Assembly: GCA_030706405.1 (NCBI GenBank)
Contig: JAUZOO010000011.1
Location: forward strand, 1 to 64,000
Length of the DNA stretch: 64,000 nt
Direction of reading: 5' to 3'
DNA from: Bacteroidota bacterium
Lineage (GTDB): Bacteria; Bacteroidota; Bacteroidia; Bacteroidales; JAAUTT01
Under the pieces are notes generated by a model that worked only from the letters and a program-made list of their open reading frames with translations, was not told the DNA's origin and did not search any database. A program made the translations under genes and the position numbers. Numbering within the stretch: position 1 is the stretch's first letter; each line of letters begins with the position of its first letter. Shown piece by piece: positions 9,095-18,145 of this stretch.

Positions 9095-10372
9095 TTATTC
9101 ATAACGCAGTGCATCGATAGGTTTAATGCTAACGGCGCGTTGAGCCGGGATTAATCCGGCAATAGCCCCGCAAACTACGAGAATGAGCAATGCTGTAAGG
9201 GCCACACCAAAATCCACACTCGGATTAAGAAACATTGCCCTTTCGGGATTAGGATTGTTGGCAGCCTGTTTGGTAAGAAACAAATTTATTAGTTCGACAA
9301 GCCCGACTCCGCAGATAAGTCCGCAATATCCGGCAAGGGTAGTTAGTACGATAGATTCCATCAATATTTGTGAAACAATTTTCCAAGGAGGAGCACCAAT
9401 AGCCCGTTGAATGCCAATCTCCTTGGTACGCTCCTTCACAATAAACAACATGATGTTACTTACACCAATAGCCCCAGCCAAAAGCGACCCAATACCTACA
9501 ATCCAAACCAAGGCTCGGATTCCGGTAAAAAGTCCGTCCATCTTTTTAAATTGTTTTTCGACATTGTTTGAACCTATGGCTTCTTTGTCGTCCGGCGAAA
9601 TAGAATGACGCTGCCGAAGCACTACCTTTGCTTTATCTTCAACTTCCGAAACTGAAATGCCTGTTTTCGACGTGATACTGTACCAACCTACTGCATCGCC
9701 GTAGTTATATGTTTGTTGAAGGGTATTCAGCGGAATTTCGACGCTTTGTTCCTGTTCTTCGGCCCAGCCTCCGTTGTGCTGAGACTTATACAACCCAATC
9801 ACCTGAAAATAAACACCATTGATACGAATATACTGCCCAATAGGATTTTCTTTTGGGGTAAAAAGTACATCTTTAACACGGACGCCAATAACGGCAACCT
9901 TTCGTTTTTCAGCAACATCTTCTTCATTTAAATAGCGGCCTTGCAAAATAGTTACCGGATCGATGCGGTTATAGTCGGGCAGATCGCCATAAATACTAAA
10001 AGCCCCGGTTTTTAAGCCTCTAACCACATTATTATTGGTATTTCCACTCCAACCCTGAAGCCTTGGAGCTAACAGGTCTATTTCAGGAACATTGTCTTTA
10101 AGGGCTTTGGTATCGGTATTGTTAAAATTATAGCGACGGCCTTTCTTAAATCCTTTATAAGGCAACGTCGTACGCTGGGTCCACATAAACATACTGTTGG
10201 TGGCAAAACCGCCCATGCCGTTGCGAGTGCCATTTTCGAGACCTTTGCCCGATCCAAGCATCACAACCAGCACAAAGATTCCCCAGAAAACGCCGAATGC
10301 CGTTAAAACAGTCCTGAGCTTATTTTTCTTCAGGGCTGTAAATATTTCCTGCCATCTGTCTCTATCGAACAT
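9095..10372 (-). CDS. MacB-type ABC transporter permease (second copy)
   Basis: 425 residues in the MacB/FtsX fold: a cytoplasmic amphipathic N-terminus, a transmembrane helix at about 20-42, a large periplasmic MacB_PCD domain (about 45-280) and three C-terminal helices (about 285-310, 335-365 and 385-410), ending in the conserved PAQRAVSIKPIDALRYE. The VKERTKEIGIQRAIGA motif is the cytoplasmic coupling segment. It parallels the preceding permease over its length, so the pair probably forms a heterodimer with the single ATPase of the operon. Confidence 0.88.
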   Translation of the reverse strand: MFDRDRWQEIFTALKKNKLRTVLTAFGVFWGIFVLVVMLGSGKGLENGTRNGMGGFATNSMFMWTQRTTLPYKGFKKGRRYNFNNTDTKALKDNVPEIDLLAPRLQGWSGNTNNNVVRGLKTGAFSIYGDLPDYNRIDPVTILQGRYLNEEDVAEKRKVAVIGVRVKDVLFTPKENPIGQYIRINGVYFQVIGLYKSQHNGGWAEEQEQSVEIPLNTLQQTYNYGDAVGWYSITSKTGISVSEVEDKAKVVLRQRHSISPDDKEAIGSNNVEKQFKKMDGLFTGIRALVWIVGIGSLLAGAIGVSNIMLFIVKERTKEIGIQRAIGAPPWKIVSQILMESIVLTTLAGYCGLICGVGLVELINLFLTKQAANNPNPERAMFLNPSVDFGVALTALLILVVCGAIAGLIPAQRAVSIKPIDALRYE

Positions 10373-10399
10373 CTCTTTAAGGGTTACTGGTACATATCT

Positions 10400-11632
10400 T
10401 TATTCATCGCGCAAAGCATCAATCGGCTTGATAAGCGCAGCTTTTCTGGCTGGTATAAACCCTGCAATGGCCCCTGCTATAACCAATAAAAGCATAGCCC
10501 TTACGGCAATCCCAAAATCGACCGACGGATTTTGAAAAAACGACTCTGGAGAAGAAAACATGGGCGATAGCAGCTCTAGCAGCCCGATACCGGCCACCAT
10601 CCCGAAATATCCCGAAAATCCAGTAATAATGATCGATTCAGCAAGAATGAGGCCTACAATCGACGATGGTGTTGCCCCGATGGCTTTTCGTATCCCGATT
10701 TCTTTAGTGCGCTCTTTAACCACAATTATCATGATGTTACTAACCCCCACGATACCGGCAATAATGGTGAAAATACCGATAACCCAGATGTAAAGCCTGA
10801 TCCCTGCAAACAAACCCAAAAAACGTTGATACTCCTGAAGGTTATTGCGAATCCAGATGGCACGTTTATCTTCTATATTGAACTTATGCCTTGCCGCAAA
10901 CGAAGCTCTGAGCTGTTCTTCCGCCTTTTGAGCATCTTCCGCCGTCATATTCCCGGTGGTGAACGAGACATTGTAGATTTTATTGGCGCCATTAAAAATC
11001 ATCTGTGCCGTTGAGATAGGAAGATAAATCCGCCGGTTGTCGCGTTCGTCTTTATCATTAAAAATACCAACAACCTTAAACGGAACGCCATTAACTTTAA
11101 TGAATTCCCCCAAAGCTACGCCCTGCTTAAAAAGCTCACTTTTAACAATTGTACTGATTATAGCAACTTTATTCTTCTCGGTAATGTCCTTTTCATCCAA
11201 AAACCGGCCTTCCACGATGTCTGTTTTTTCGAGATATTGAATTCCTGGATGCCCACAGACAATGTCGAACGAAGCATAATTATTTTTGTATGAAATAATC
11301 CGGTTCCCCCGGATACCGGTACGTCCGGAAATATGATCGGCAGCCTTAATCAGATCGCGGGTACGTTCATAATCTTCGTTGGTAAATTGTATAGGCCGGC
11401 CCGGCTGCATTCCTTTTGCAGCTATCGAGGTTTGTCCCTGATAAATCCAGATGCTATTGGTTGCATCACCCTCAAATTGCTTTTTGATGCCATTTTCGAG
11501 GCCAATGCCCGAACCAAGCAGTACCACAAGCATAAAAATCCCCCACGCTACACTAAACCCGGTGAGAATACTGCGCAGCTTGTTCTGTCGAATAGTCGTA
11601 AAAATTTCTTGCCAGATATCAATATCGAACAT
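10400..11632 (-). CDS. MacB-type ABC transporter permease (first copy)
   Basis: 410 residues with the same plan as the following gene: N-terminal helix (about 20-43), periplasmic MacB_PCD domain and three C-terminal helices, with VKERTKEIGIRKAIGA and PARKAALIKPIDALRDE. It lies 8 bp after the ATPase gene, so the three cytoplasmic/membrane parts are certainly co-transcribed. Unlike canonical MacB, ATPase and permease are separate polypeptides. These systems are mechanotransmission exporters of lipoproteins, peptides or drugs; nothing here shows the cargo. Confidence 0.88.
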   Translation of the reverse strand: MFDIDIWQEIFTTIRQNKLRSILTGFSVAWGIFMLVVLLGSGIGLENGIKKQFEGDATNSIWIYQGQTSIAAKGMQPGRPIQFTNEDYERTRDLIKAADHISGRTGIRGNRIISYKNNYASFDIVCGHPGIQYLEKTDIVEGRFLDEKDITEKNKVAIISTIVKSELFKQGVALGEFIKVNGVPFKVVGIFNDKDERDNRRIYLPISTAQMIFNGANKIYNVSFTTGNMTAEDAQKAEEQLRASFAARHKFNIEDKRAIWIRNNLQEYQRFLGLFAGIRLYIWVIGIFTIIAGIVGVSNIMIIVVKERTKEIGIRKAIGATPSSIVGLILAESIIITGFSGYFGMVAGIGLLELLSPMFSSPESFFQNPSVDFGIAVRAMLLLVIAGAIAGFIPARKAALIKPIDALRDE

Positions 11633-11640
11633 AGGATAAG

Positions 11641-12336
11641 CTAATTTTGAGGAATATAGTCCTGTTCGATAACACCGTCTCTTAGCCGGACAATACGACG
11701 GGTACGCATAGCAATGTCGTGCTCGTGAGTGACAATAATGAGGGTTACACCCTGATTATTAATATCGTCGAAAATATCCATCACCTCCTGCGATGTTTTG
11801 GAATCGAGCGCTCCGGTAGGTTCGTCGGCAAGTATTACTTTAGGTTTGGAAATCATTGCGCGGGCAATAGCAATGCGTTGTTTTTGTCCGCCGCTAAGCT
11901 CATTAGGCATGTGGTTAGCCCAGTCTTTCAGACCCATACGGTCGAGATATTCGAGGGCCAGTTTGTTGCGTTGCCTGCGCCCAACTTTCTGATAGTATAG
12001 CGGAAGCGCAACGTTTTCCATGGCATTTTTAAACGAGATAAGGTTGAACGACTGAAACACAAACCCAATAAACTGGTTGCGGTAATAAGCAGCTTTTTTC
12101 TCGGAGAGATTCTGCATCAGCACCTCGTTGAGATGATATTCGCCGCTGTCGTAATTATCAAGAATTCCCAAAATATTCAGTAACGTGGATTTGCCCGAAC
12201 CGGAAGCCCCCATAATAGAGACCATCTCCCCCTGTCGCACAGAAAATTCTATTCCTTTTAAAACATGCAGTTTATTAATACCTGCATCGTAGGATTTGTT
12301 TATGTTTTTTACCGATATTATAGCTTTATTATTCAT
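11641..12336 (-). CDS. ABC transporter ATP-binding protein, MacB/LolD type
   Basis: 231 residues, a complete nucleotide-binding domain: Walker A GASGSGKST (about 42-50), Q-loop FVFQSF, signature LSGGQKQRIAIARA, Walker B VILADEPTGALD and H-loop VTHEHD. It is the first gene of the export operon and would power the two MacB-type permeases. The GALDS extension after Walker B is typical of the MacB/LolD/FtsE subgroup. The upstream hairpin terminator isolates it from the prolyl isomerase genes, so a promoter should lie in 12337-12450; I see no clean TAnnTTTG there. Confidence 0.92.
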   Translation of the reverse strand: MNNKAIISVKNINKSYDAGINKLHVLKGIEFSVRQGEMVSIMGASGSGKSTLLNILGILDNYDSGEYHLNEVLMQNLSEKKAAYYRNQFIGFVFQSFNLISFKNAMENVALPLYYQKVGRRQRNKLALEYLDRMGLKDWANHMPNELSGGQKQRIAIARAMISKPKVILADEPTGALDSKTSQEVMDIFDDINNQGVTLIIVTHEHDIAMRTRRIVRLRDGVIEQDYIPQN

Positions 12337-12452
12337 ACAGATTAACGGGATAAGAGAGTTGATAAAGTTTATGTCACATTATTAAAATTTGTTTAAACAT
12401 CAAGTAACATAAATTAAATACGAATGTACTACAGTGTTTTGTAAAACACAAA

Positions 12453-12481
12453 AAAAGCACGCCCTTTTGAGGCGTGCTTTT
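12453..12481 (-). terminator. Strong intrinsic terminator of the FKBP pair
   Basis: An 11 bp perfect stem (12453-12463 with 12471-12481, core GCACGCC/GGCGTGC), 7-nt loop, followed on the minus strand by seven T. It lies just past the stop of the second prolyl isomerase gene. Confidence 0.88.
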
Positions 12482-12500
12482 CAATATTTCCTAATATTTA

Positions 12501-13226
12501 TTATTTTTTAAGTTGAGCTGCGGCTTTAGGATCTTTGCTTTGATCTTTTGTTTTAGGCTCGATGCTTAAAAGTTCAACTTCGAAAATCAAAGCCATGTTA
12601 GGTTTGATTTTTCCACCAGCACCACGTTCGCCAAAAGCAAGGTGAGCAGGGATGAAAAGTTTCCATTTTGAACCAACAGCCATTTTGGTAAGTGCTTGAG
12701 TCCAACCAGGAATTACACCGGTTACAGGGAATTTAGCAGGTTGTCCGCTGGCAGCGTTAGAATCAAATTTTTCGCCATTAATAAGGGTTCCGGTATAGTT
12801 TACAGCAACCATGTCAGTAGAGTCTGGTTTAGGACCGTTACCTTGTTTGATAACCTGATATTGCAAACCACTGGGAAGGGTAATCACGCCATCTTTCTTC
12901 TTATTTTTTTCGAGAAAATCGTTGCCTTCTTTAAGGTTCTTTTCTCCGGCTTTAGACTGAAGTTTCATGAAATAAGCCTGAATCTTCATTTGAATTTCCT
13001 GATCGGTCATTTTGATCGAATCGCCTTTGAATACTTCGTTAAATGCGCGGGCTACAGCTTCAGGATTGATTTTTTCCATATCAGAACTTTTGATGTTCTT
13101 TGCAATAGAAAGACCGATCAAATAGCTGATTGAGTCGTTTTCGGTTTTGAGTTTAACTTTTAAATTGGGCTTGCCACACGATGCCAGAATTAACACCGCG
13201 ATTAAAAGACTTGCTGCTTTCTTCAT
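12501..13226 (-). CDS. FKBP-type peptidyl-prolyl cis-trans isomerase, lipoprotein
   Basis: 241 residues from the ATG at 13226; a longer frame to 13262 adds 12 residues without helping the signal. MKKAASLLIAVLILASCGKP is a lipoprotein signal with the lipobox cysteine. Residues about 25-110 form the alpha-helical FKBP_N (Mip/FkpA) dimerisation domain, and about 115-225 the FKBP catalytic domain with the GxxFDS, VIPGWTQAL and PAHLAFGERG segments. Periplasmic folding helper at a membrane. It follows a paralogue by 40 bp and the two share the terminator at 12453-12481. Confidence 0.9.
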   Translation of the reverse strand: MKKAASLLIAVLILASCGKPNLKVKLKTENDSISYLIGLSIAKNIKSSDMEKINPEAVARAFNEVFKGDSIKMTDQEIQMKIQAYFMKLQSKAGEKNLKEGNDFLEKNKKKDGVITLPSGLQYQVIKQGNGPKPDSTDMVAVNYTGTLINGEKFDSNAASGQPAKFPVTGVIPGWTQALTKMAVGSKWKLFIPAHLAFGERGAGGKIKPNMALIFEVELLSIEPKTKDQSKDPKAAAQLKK

Positions 13227-13266
13227 AAAAATTGGGTTTAAATTTAAGTTATAAAAATACAATTAA

Positions 13267-14106
13267 TTACTTTTTAGCTTTTTTTACAGGTGCTTTTTTA
13301 ACCTGTTTCTTAACTGGTTCGTCGGCTTTAGCCGGTTCAGCTTTTACTTCTTCTGCAGGAGTTTCAGCCTTTACTTCTTCCGGTTTATCAACATCAATCG
13401 AAATCAGTTCAACATCGAAGACCAGAGCCATATTGGGGCCGATAGGTCCGTTAGGCATAGGGTTTTCGCCATAAGCCAAGTCTGAAGGAATAAAAAGTTT
13501 CCATTTCGAACCAACAGGCATTAACTGTAAAGCTTCAGTCCAGCCTTTAATAACGCCATCTAATTTAAGCTGAATGGGTTGTCCGCGGTCAACGGAACTG
13601 TCAAATACTTTGCCGTCGATCAGGGTGCCGTGGTAATGAACGGTAACTTTGTCTGTTGCAACAGGTTTAGGGCCATCGCCTTTTTTAATAATTTTGTATT
13701 GGAGTCCCGAAGGAAGTACAACCACGCCCGAATCGGCTTTGTTCTTTTCAAGAAAAGCTTTGCCTTCTGCCAGGTTTTTAGCGGCTTTGGCTTTTTGGAT
13801 TTCCATCATGTAGCCGTTCATGATTTCCTGAATTTTACTTTCGTCGATCAACGTTTTTTGTTTTGTCATTATGTCGCTGATACCAGTAGACAGAACGTTA
13901 GACCGGATATCGCCCATACCGCTCTGGGTAATACCTTTTCCGAAATACATTCCAAGACAGTAACTTACGCTATCCAGCTTATTTTGAAGCAATGGAGCTA
14001 CGGCCACCGGTTCCGGTTCACTTTTCGATTTCTTTTTCTTCTGGGCATAAGAAGGCGCAATTGTTCCGATGGTTAAGATGAGCGCTAAAAGAACTTTAAC
14101 TTTCAT
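13267..14106 (-). CDS. FKBP-type peptidyl-prolyl cis-trans isomerase with Lys/Ala-rich tail
   Basis: 279 residues: a cleavable signal (residues 1-21, ending SYA), FKBP_N helices (about 40-125), the FKBP catalytic domain (about 130-235: GTLIDGKVFDSS, DGVIKGWTEAL, SDLAYGENPMP) and a low-complexity tail of about 40 residues rich in E, A, V, P and K, ending in KKAPVKKAKK. It is a paralogue of the next gene; the segment LAEGKAFLEKNKADSG is nearly matched there. This copy lacks a lipobox cysteine, so it is probably soluble in the periplasm while its partner is membrane-tethered. The basic tail may bind peptidoglycan, LPS or nucleic acid; that is speculation. Confidence 0.9.
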   Translation of the reverse strand: MKVKVLLALILTIGTIAPSYAQKKKKSKSEPEPVAVAPLLQNKLDSVSYCLGMYFGKGITQSGMGDIRSNVLSTGISDIMTKQKTLIDESKIQEIMNGYMMEIQKAKAAKNLAEGKAFLEKNKADSGVVVLPSGLQYKIIKKGDGPKPVATDKVTVHYHGTLIDGKVFDSSVDRGQPIQLKLDGVIKGWTEALQLMPVGSKWKLFIPSDLAYGENPMPNGPIGPNMALVFDVELISIDVDKPEEVKAETPAEEVKAEPAKADEPVKKQVKKAPVKKAKK

Positions 14107-14301
14107 TGTTGTAAATTGGGTTTTAATTTGATTTATAAAATTTCGAGAAAACCATCATATCATTCAGTAATTCCGACAGTTCCCTTTTAAAAATTAAGGC
14201 GCTAATATACGATTTATTTCTAAGTATATCGGATGTTTCAAATATTTTGCCCGTTTCCGGAGGCCTGTTAAGATTTTTTAACATTTGCCCCAAATTATAT
14301 C

Positions 14302-14335
14302 TTGCAACCGGTATTCTTTGAAAATACTACTTTTG
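14302..14335 (+). promoter_or_regulatory. Promoter of the YjjG-like gene, possibly near-leaderless
   Basis: TTG at 14302-14304, 23 bp spacer, TACTTTTG at 14328-14335. The ATG is only 7 bp after the box, leaving a 5' leader of a few bases. Confidence 0.55.
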
Positions 14336-14342
14336 CCTTATC

Positions 14343-15044
14343 ATGAAAACAAAGAAATATCGTCACCTGTTTTTTGACCTGGACCGCACCTTGTGGGATT
14401 ACGATTTAAACGCCGCCGAGGCCCTTGCTGAGATTTATCAAACTCACAACCTGGCCCAAACCGTAGGAGGGTTGGATAGCTTCAGGGAATCTTTTGCAAA
14501 GTATAACGACTTGCTGTGGACCGACTTTCGCGAAGGCCGAATACGTAAAAACACTTTGCGCACCCTCCGCTTTGAACGCATCTTAGCAGATTTTGGTATA
14601 ACCAATCCCGATATGGCCGAAAAACTTAATACCGATTTTCTAAACAGTTGTCCCCGAAAGGCAAACCTTATCCCCGGCACTATCGAACTGCTCGATTATC
14701 TAAAGGAGCAGCGTTATTCGCTGCACATCATCACCAATGGCTTCATCCGTATCCAACGGATAAAAATGGAATCGTCGGGAATTGCGGACTACTTTCAGCG
14801 AATTTTTTCGTTTGAAAATACCGGCGGACATAAGCCTCATCGCGCCATTTTTGCTCATGCCGTAACGTCGGTGAACGCCCGCAAAGTGGATAGCCTGATG
14901 ATTGGTGATGACATGGAGGTCGACATCGTTGGTGCACGTAATTATGGTATCGACCAGGTCTATTTCAATCCGGGGCACGTTGTACACTCCGGAAAAACCA
15001 CCTACGAAGTGTTTGAATTGTCCGAAATTAAAGGGATTGTATAA
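14343..15044 (+). CDS. YjjG-family HAD nucleotidase/phosphatase
   Basis: 233 residues, a HAD-superfamily hydrolase with a helical cap. Motif I is FFDLDRTLWDYD, whose first aspartate is the nucleophile; motif II IITNG is near residue 130; the lysine of GGHKPHRAIF is motif III; motif IV is MIGDDMEVDIVGA. The order and cap match YjjG-type noncanonical pyrimidine nucleotidases, which dephosphorylate nucleoside monophosphates and clear modified pyrimidine nucleotides. Substrate choice in this family is hard to predict, so a broader phosphatase role is possible. Monocistronic on the plus strand. Confidence 0.85.
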   Translation: MKTKKYRHLFFDLDRTLWDYDLNAAEALAEIYQTHNLAQTVGGLDSFRESFAKYNDLLWTDFREGRIRKNTLRTLRFERILADFGITNPDMAEKLNTDFLNSCPRKANLIPGTIELLDYLKEQRYSLHIITNGFIRIQRIKMESSGIADYFQRIFSFENTGGHKPHRAIFAHAVTSVNARKVDSLMIGDDMEVDIVGARNYGIDQVYFNPGHVVHSGKTTYEVFELSEIKGIV

Positions 15045-15053
15045 GCGCTCTTT

Positions 15054-15088
15054 TTGCGTCGGCGATAAACTTCTTTTTATTATTTTTG
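15054..15088 (+). promoter_or_regulatory. Promoter of the LysM/periplasmic-binding gene
   Basis: TTG at 15054-15056, 24 bp spacer, TATTTTTG at 15081-15088; the start codon is 46 bp downstream. Confidence 0.55.
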
Positions 15089-15134
15089 ACCGAAAGTAAA
15101 CGAGTTCCCTCATTTTTATTCAAAATTTACGGAA

Positions 15135-17018
15135 ATGCGCAGTATTTTAAATTTCTTGCTGGTTATCAGTTTCATGATTTCTTTACAAATACCGGCCGTG
15201 GCTCAAACCTCCGCCGAAGTTAAAGTGGAAATTTCCAAAGAAACTACGCTTGTTGACGGCAAATCCTATTATCTGCATACTGTAAAAAAAGGCGAAAACT
15301 TATACCGGATAAGCCAGGCTTATAAAGTATCACACAAAGATGTGGTAATGGCAAACCCCGAAGTGGCGAAGGGTGTTAAAGAAGGTCAGGTTTTAAAAAT
15401 TCCCGGTGCCCCATCTGCACCTCGCAGCATAAACCAAATAAAATCAGGTAAGTATATTTACCATGTAGTGGAAGAAAAACAAACCCTTTTCTCCATCCTT
15501 CAGAAATATAAAATTTCCAAAGAAGAATTGATAAAATACAACCCAGAACTCGAATATTCCGCACTTCAGGTTGGTCAGGTAGTGAAAATTCCCAAAAACA
15601 GCACAGAAACTGCAACTCCTGCGAAACAAGAAGTTCAATACACTGAATACAAAGTCACCCGAAAAGATACAAAATACTCTATATCTCAACAATTTAACAT
15701 TTCAGTAGATGATTTAATTGGGGCTAATCCCGTTTTAAATACCGACGATATAAAGGTGGGGCAAACCCTTAAAATTCCTTTAAAGAACAAACCAGACACG
15801 ACGAAGTATGATTCGTTAAAAGAACAGGTTAAAAAGTCGGTATCTGCTTCGCAGGTAATGAAAAAAATCTCAACCGAATCGTTCAACGTTGCATTTCTGA
15901 TGCCCCTGTTTCTGGAAGATAACGCCTCTTTAACGTTGCCCGACTCTACCGGAGCCGAAAAACAAAACCTTGAAAACAGCGAACTTTTTCAACGCACCTC
16001 CAATGTTGTGGAATTTTATCAGGGAGCTTTGCTTGCGCTCGATTCGCTCAAAAAAGCCGGGGTGTCTGTTAAAGTTTATGCTTTCGATACCGGCAAAGAC
16101 CCTCAAAAACTAGCAGCTATACTTGTCCGTCCGGAAATGGCTAAAATGGACCTTATTATAGGACCTTTCCATACCGAGGCGGTCGATAAAACTGCACTTT
16201 TTGCACAGAAACACCAGATAAAGATGGTATCGCCGGTTTCAGCCAATGCCCGGGCACTACGCGATAATCCGTACATTTATCAGATAAACCCAGGCGAATC
16301 AGCAGGTGTAGATGTTATGATGAAATATGTATCCAAACTTCCCAACAAAAACGTAATATTTGTTACCGATAACATTGCGTCGGACAAGGCAAATATCGAC
16401 TTATTCCGAAGCCGTTTAAATGCTTGTTACCCGAATAAATCCAAGACTTTTAATTACATCAACAGCAAATCGCAAATATCGTCATACCTGGTAAAAGGAG
16501 TAGACAACATTATCATTCTGCCCTCCGAACAGGAAGCCGTGGTAAGCATGATTTTCGCACAACTCACTATCGCACAGAAAGGATATTCCATTCAGGTTTT
16601 CGGATCGCAGGCCTGCACCATGTTCCGGAATATCGACCAGGAAAACCTACATAGTTTTCAATTCCATTACTTTTCGGCCTTTTATGCCGACTTTTACAAT
16701 CAGGAAACAAAAAATTTTTTAACGAAGTTTAAGGCCAATTATAATATTGAACCTTATTTTCATAACCGCAACAACTATCCGTATTACTTCTCCCAGGAAG
16801 GTTACAATTATGGATTCTTAGGATACGACATCACTTTTTACTTTCTCAATGCACTGGCATTGGGTAAAGATCCGGCCAAACTTTCTGACCTGAAAAAAAT
16901 AGACTTATTACACACCAATATCGATTTTGAAAGGGAACGCGCCGGCAATGGGTTTCTCAACAAAGGAATCAATATTCTCAAATACTCAAAGGATTACAAA
17001 CTGGTAAAAGTGAATTAA
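15135..17018 (+). CDS. LysM-repeat protein fused to a type 1 periplasmic-binding-like domain
   Basis: 627 residues. A signal peptide (1-23) is followed by three LysM modules at about 45-95, 110-155 and 170-220, each with the YxVxxxDTxYxIxxxF-type start and a VGQxLKIP end. Residues about 250-620 resemble the Leu/Ile/Val-binding (type 1 PBP) fold: VAFLMPLFL, FYQGALLALDSLKKAG, the LIIGPFH turn and MVSPVSANA. The LysM part should hold it on peptidoglycan, as in the LpoA-like idea of a PBP-fold protein working at the cell wall, but no ligand or partner can be read from sequence. Such fusions recur in Bacteroidota, so it is a genuine family rather than a chimera. Confidence 0.85.
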   Translation: MRSILNFLLVISFMISLQIPAVAQTSAEVKVEISKETTLVDGKSYYLHTVKKGENLYRISQAYKVSHKDVVMANPEVAKGVKEGQVLKIPGAPSAPRSINQIKSGKYIYHVVEEKQTLFSILQKYKISKEELIKYNPELEYSALQVGQVVKIPKNSTETATPAKQEVQYTEYKVTRKDTKYSISQQFNISVDDLIGANPVLNTDDIKVGQTLKIPLKNKPDTTKYDSLKEQVKKSVSASQVMKKISTESFNVAFLMPLFLEDNASLTLPDSTGAEKQNLENSELFQRTSNVVEFYQGALLALDSLKKAGVSVKVYAFDTGKDPQKLAAILVRPEMAKMDLIIGPFHTEAVDKTALFAQKHQIKMVSPVSANARALRDNPYIYQINPGESAGVDVMMKYVSKLPNKNVIFVTDNIASDKANIDLFRSRLNACYPNKSKTFNYINSKSQISSYLVKGVDNIIILPSEQEAVVSMIFAQLTIAQKGYSIQVFGSQACTMFRNIDQENLHSFQFHYFSAFYADFYNQETKNFLTKFKANYNIEPYFHNRNNYPYYFSQEGYNYGFLGYDITFYFLNALALGKDPAKLSDLKKIDLLHTNIDFERERAGNGFLNKGINILKYSKDYKLVKVN

Positions 17019-17045
17019 TTTCTTATTTTTAATTCATTCACTTTT
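17006..17045. terminator. AT-rich hairpin terminator overlapping a stop codon
   Basis: TGAATTAA/TTAATTCA plus AAAAGTG/CACTTTT with a 2-nt bulge (17006-17018 with 17029-17045) between convergent genes; the left arm contains the LysM gene stop codon. Confidence 0.5.
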
Positions 17046-17072
17046 GGCTATTTAAAACACAACCTCCATTTA

Positions 17073-17996
17073 TCAAGGCTTTACGTTCCACCCGTAATCG
17101 ATATATTTTGTGGTAAAACTATTTCCTTTTACGCGGATAACCACAAAACCTTCTTCGGTTCCCCTGTTGGCGCCGGTCCACTTCCATCCGCTAATGGCAC
17201 CTCCGGTAATAAAATGGGTCTTCGAAATTTTAATGTCGTTAAAAATATGCAAGTGACCTTGTAACACCAGTTTAAGGTTATATCCTTTAAAAAGATTAAG
17301 CACTTCGCGGGCATTACTCACAGACAATCCTTCGGGAATGGAATCTTTGAACGTCTTATCAAATTGGTTGGCAGCAATTACCAATGGAATATGAAGGACA
17401 ATAACAATAGGCTCAGAGCGTTTTGTAGCGGCCAGTTCCGACTTTAACCACGCAATCTGCTCATTGTCAACCCAACCTTTATATTTAAACCGTTGATTAG
17501 CATCATTAGAATCGAGAATAAAAAATTTCCATCCTTTGTGTATAAACGTCTGAAAGCGTTTCCCCATCCTGGCTTCGAACATCTTTTTCCCGTATAAAGG
17601 TAACTGCGTGGCATTGTCCTGCTTCAAAAACGTACCAAATAATTCATGATTTCCAACGGTATTGTAAACTGGAGCTTTTATCAGTTTTGCAGTGTTAAGG
17701 TAAAGCGAATAAAGCGAATCGGCCCGCTTCTCGGACTGGTTATTAGCATCCATAACCTGGTCGCCACCCGAAACCACAAAATCCGGGTTATAGCTGTTGA
17801 TGCTATCGATAGCCTGTTTAAATCCGGCCACGGCATTATGCTCGGGCTGCAGATGAACATCGGTATAAAAAGCGAAGGTAAAACCATTGGAAGTCTGGTT
17901 TTGTCCCCCTGATTTATGATTGACAGGTTGCGCAAATATAAAACAAACGATAAACAGGGAAAGAGCACTTGCATATATACGTCTCATAACAAACAT
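17073..17996 (-). CDS. Secreted calcineurin-like metallophosphoesterase
   Basis: 307 residues (303 if the second ATG at 17987 is used, which gives the cleaner signal peptide MRRIYASALSLFIVCFIFAQ). All metal-binding motifs of the calcineurin-like fold are present: FYTDVHLQ (D, H), GGDQVMD (D), VGNHELFG (N, H), VLHIPLV (H) and LQGHLHIF (H, H). It should be an exported dinuclear-metal phosphoesterase. Substrate is not evident; 3',5'-cyclic nucleotide or phospholipid-type phosphodiesters are both known in the superfamily. Convergent with the LysM gene. Confidence 0.87.
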   Translation of the reverse strand: MFVMRRIYASALSLFIVCFIFAQPVNHKSGGQNQTSNGFTFAFYTDVHLQPEHNAVAGFKQAIDSINSYNPDFVVSGGDQVMDANNQSEKRADSLYSLYLNTAKLIKAPVYNTVGNHELFGTFLKQDNATQLPLYGKKMFEARMGKRFQTFIHKGWKFFILDSNDANQRFKYKGWVDNEQIAWLKSELAATKRSEPIVIVLHIPLVIAANQFDKTFKDSIPEGLSVSNAREVLNLFKGYNLKLVLQGHLHIFNDIKISKTHFITGGAISGWKWTGANRGTEEGFVVIRVKGNSFTTKYIDYGWNVKP

Positions 17997-18087
17997 ATTA
18001 TAATTATTAATAAGGAGACAATCTAATTGTCCGGATTGTTTTGCAAAAAGTTGAAAAATTTCTACAATTTAAGACTTTAATCATCCG

Positions 18088-18115
18088 TTGACAATAAATC
18101 TTATCGTAACTTTAA
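18088..18115 (+). promoter_or_regulatory. Probable promoter of the YitT-family gene
   Basis: TTG at 18088-18090, 17 bp spacer and TAACTTTA at 18108-18115, one mismatch to the -7 consensus; the ATG is 30 bp downstream. Confidence 0.5.
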
Positions 18116-18145
18116 AATGTTTTTAACATCCAATAAATCAAAGTT

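Noticed and set aside
12696-14076. Plus-strand ORFs of 145 and 165 codons
   Set aside because: They lie opposite the two FKBP genes and share reading bias with them; their similarity just reflects the paralogy.
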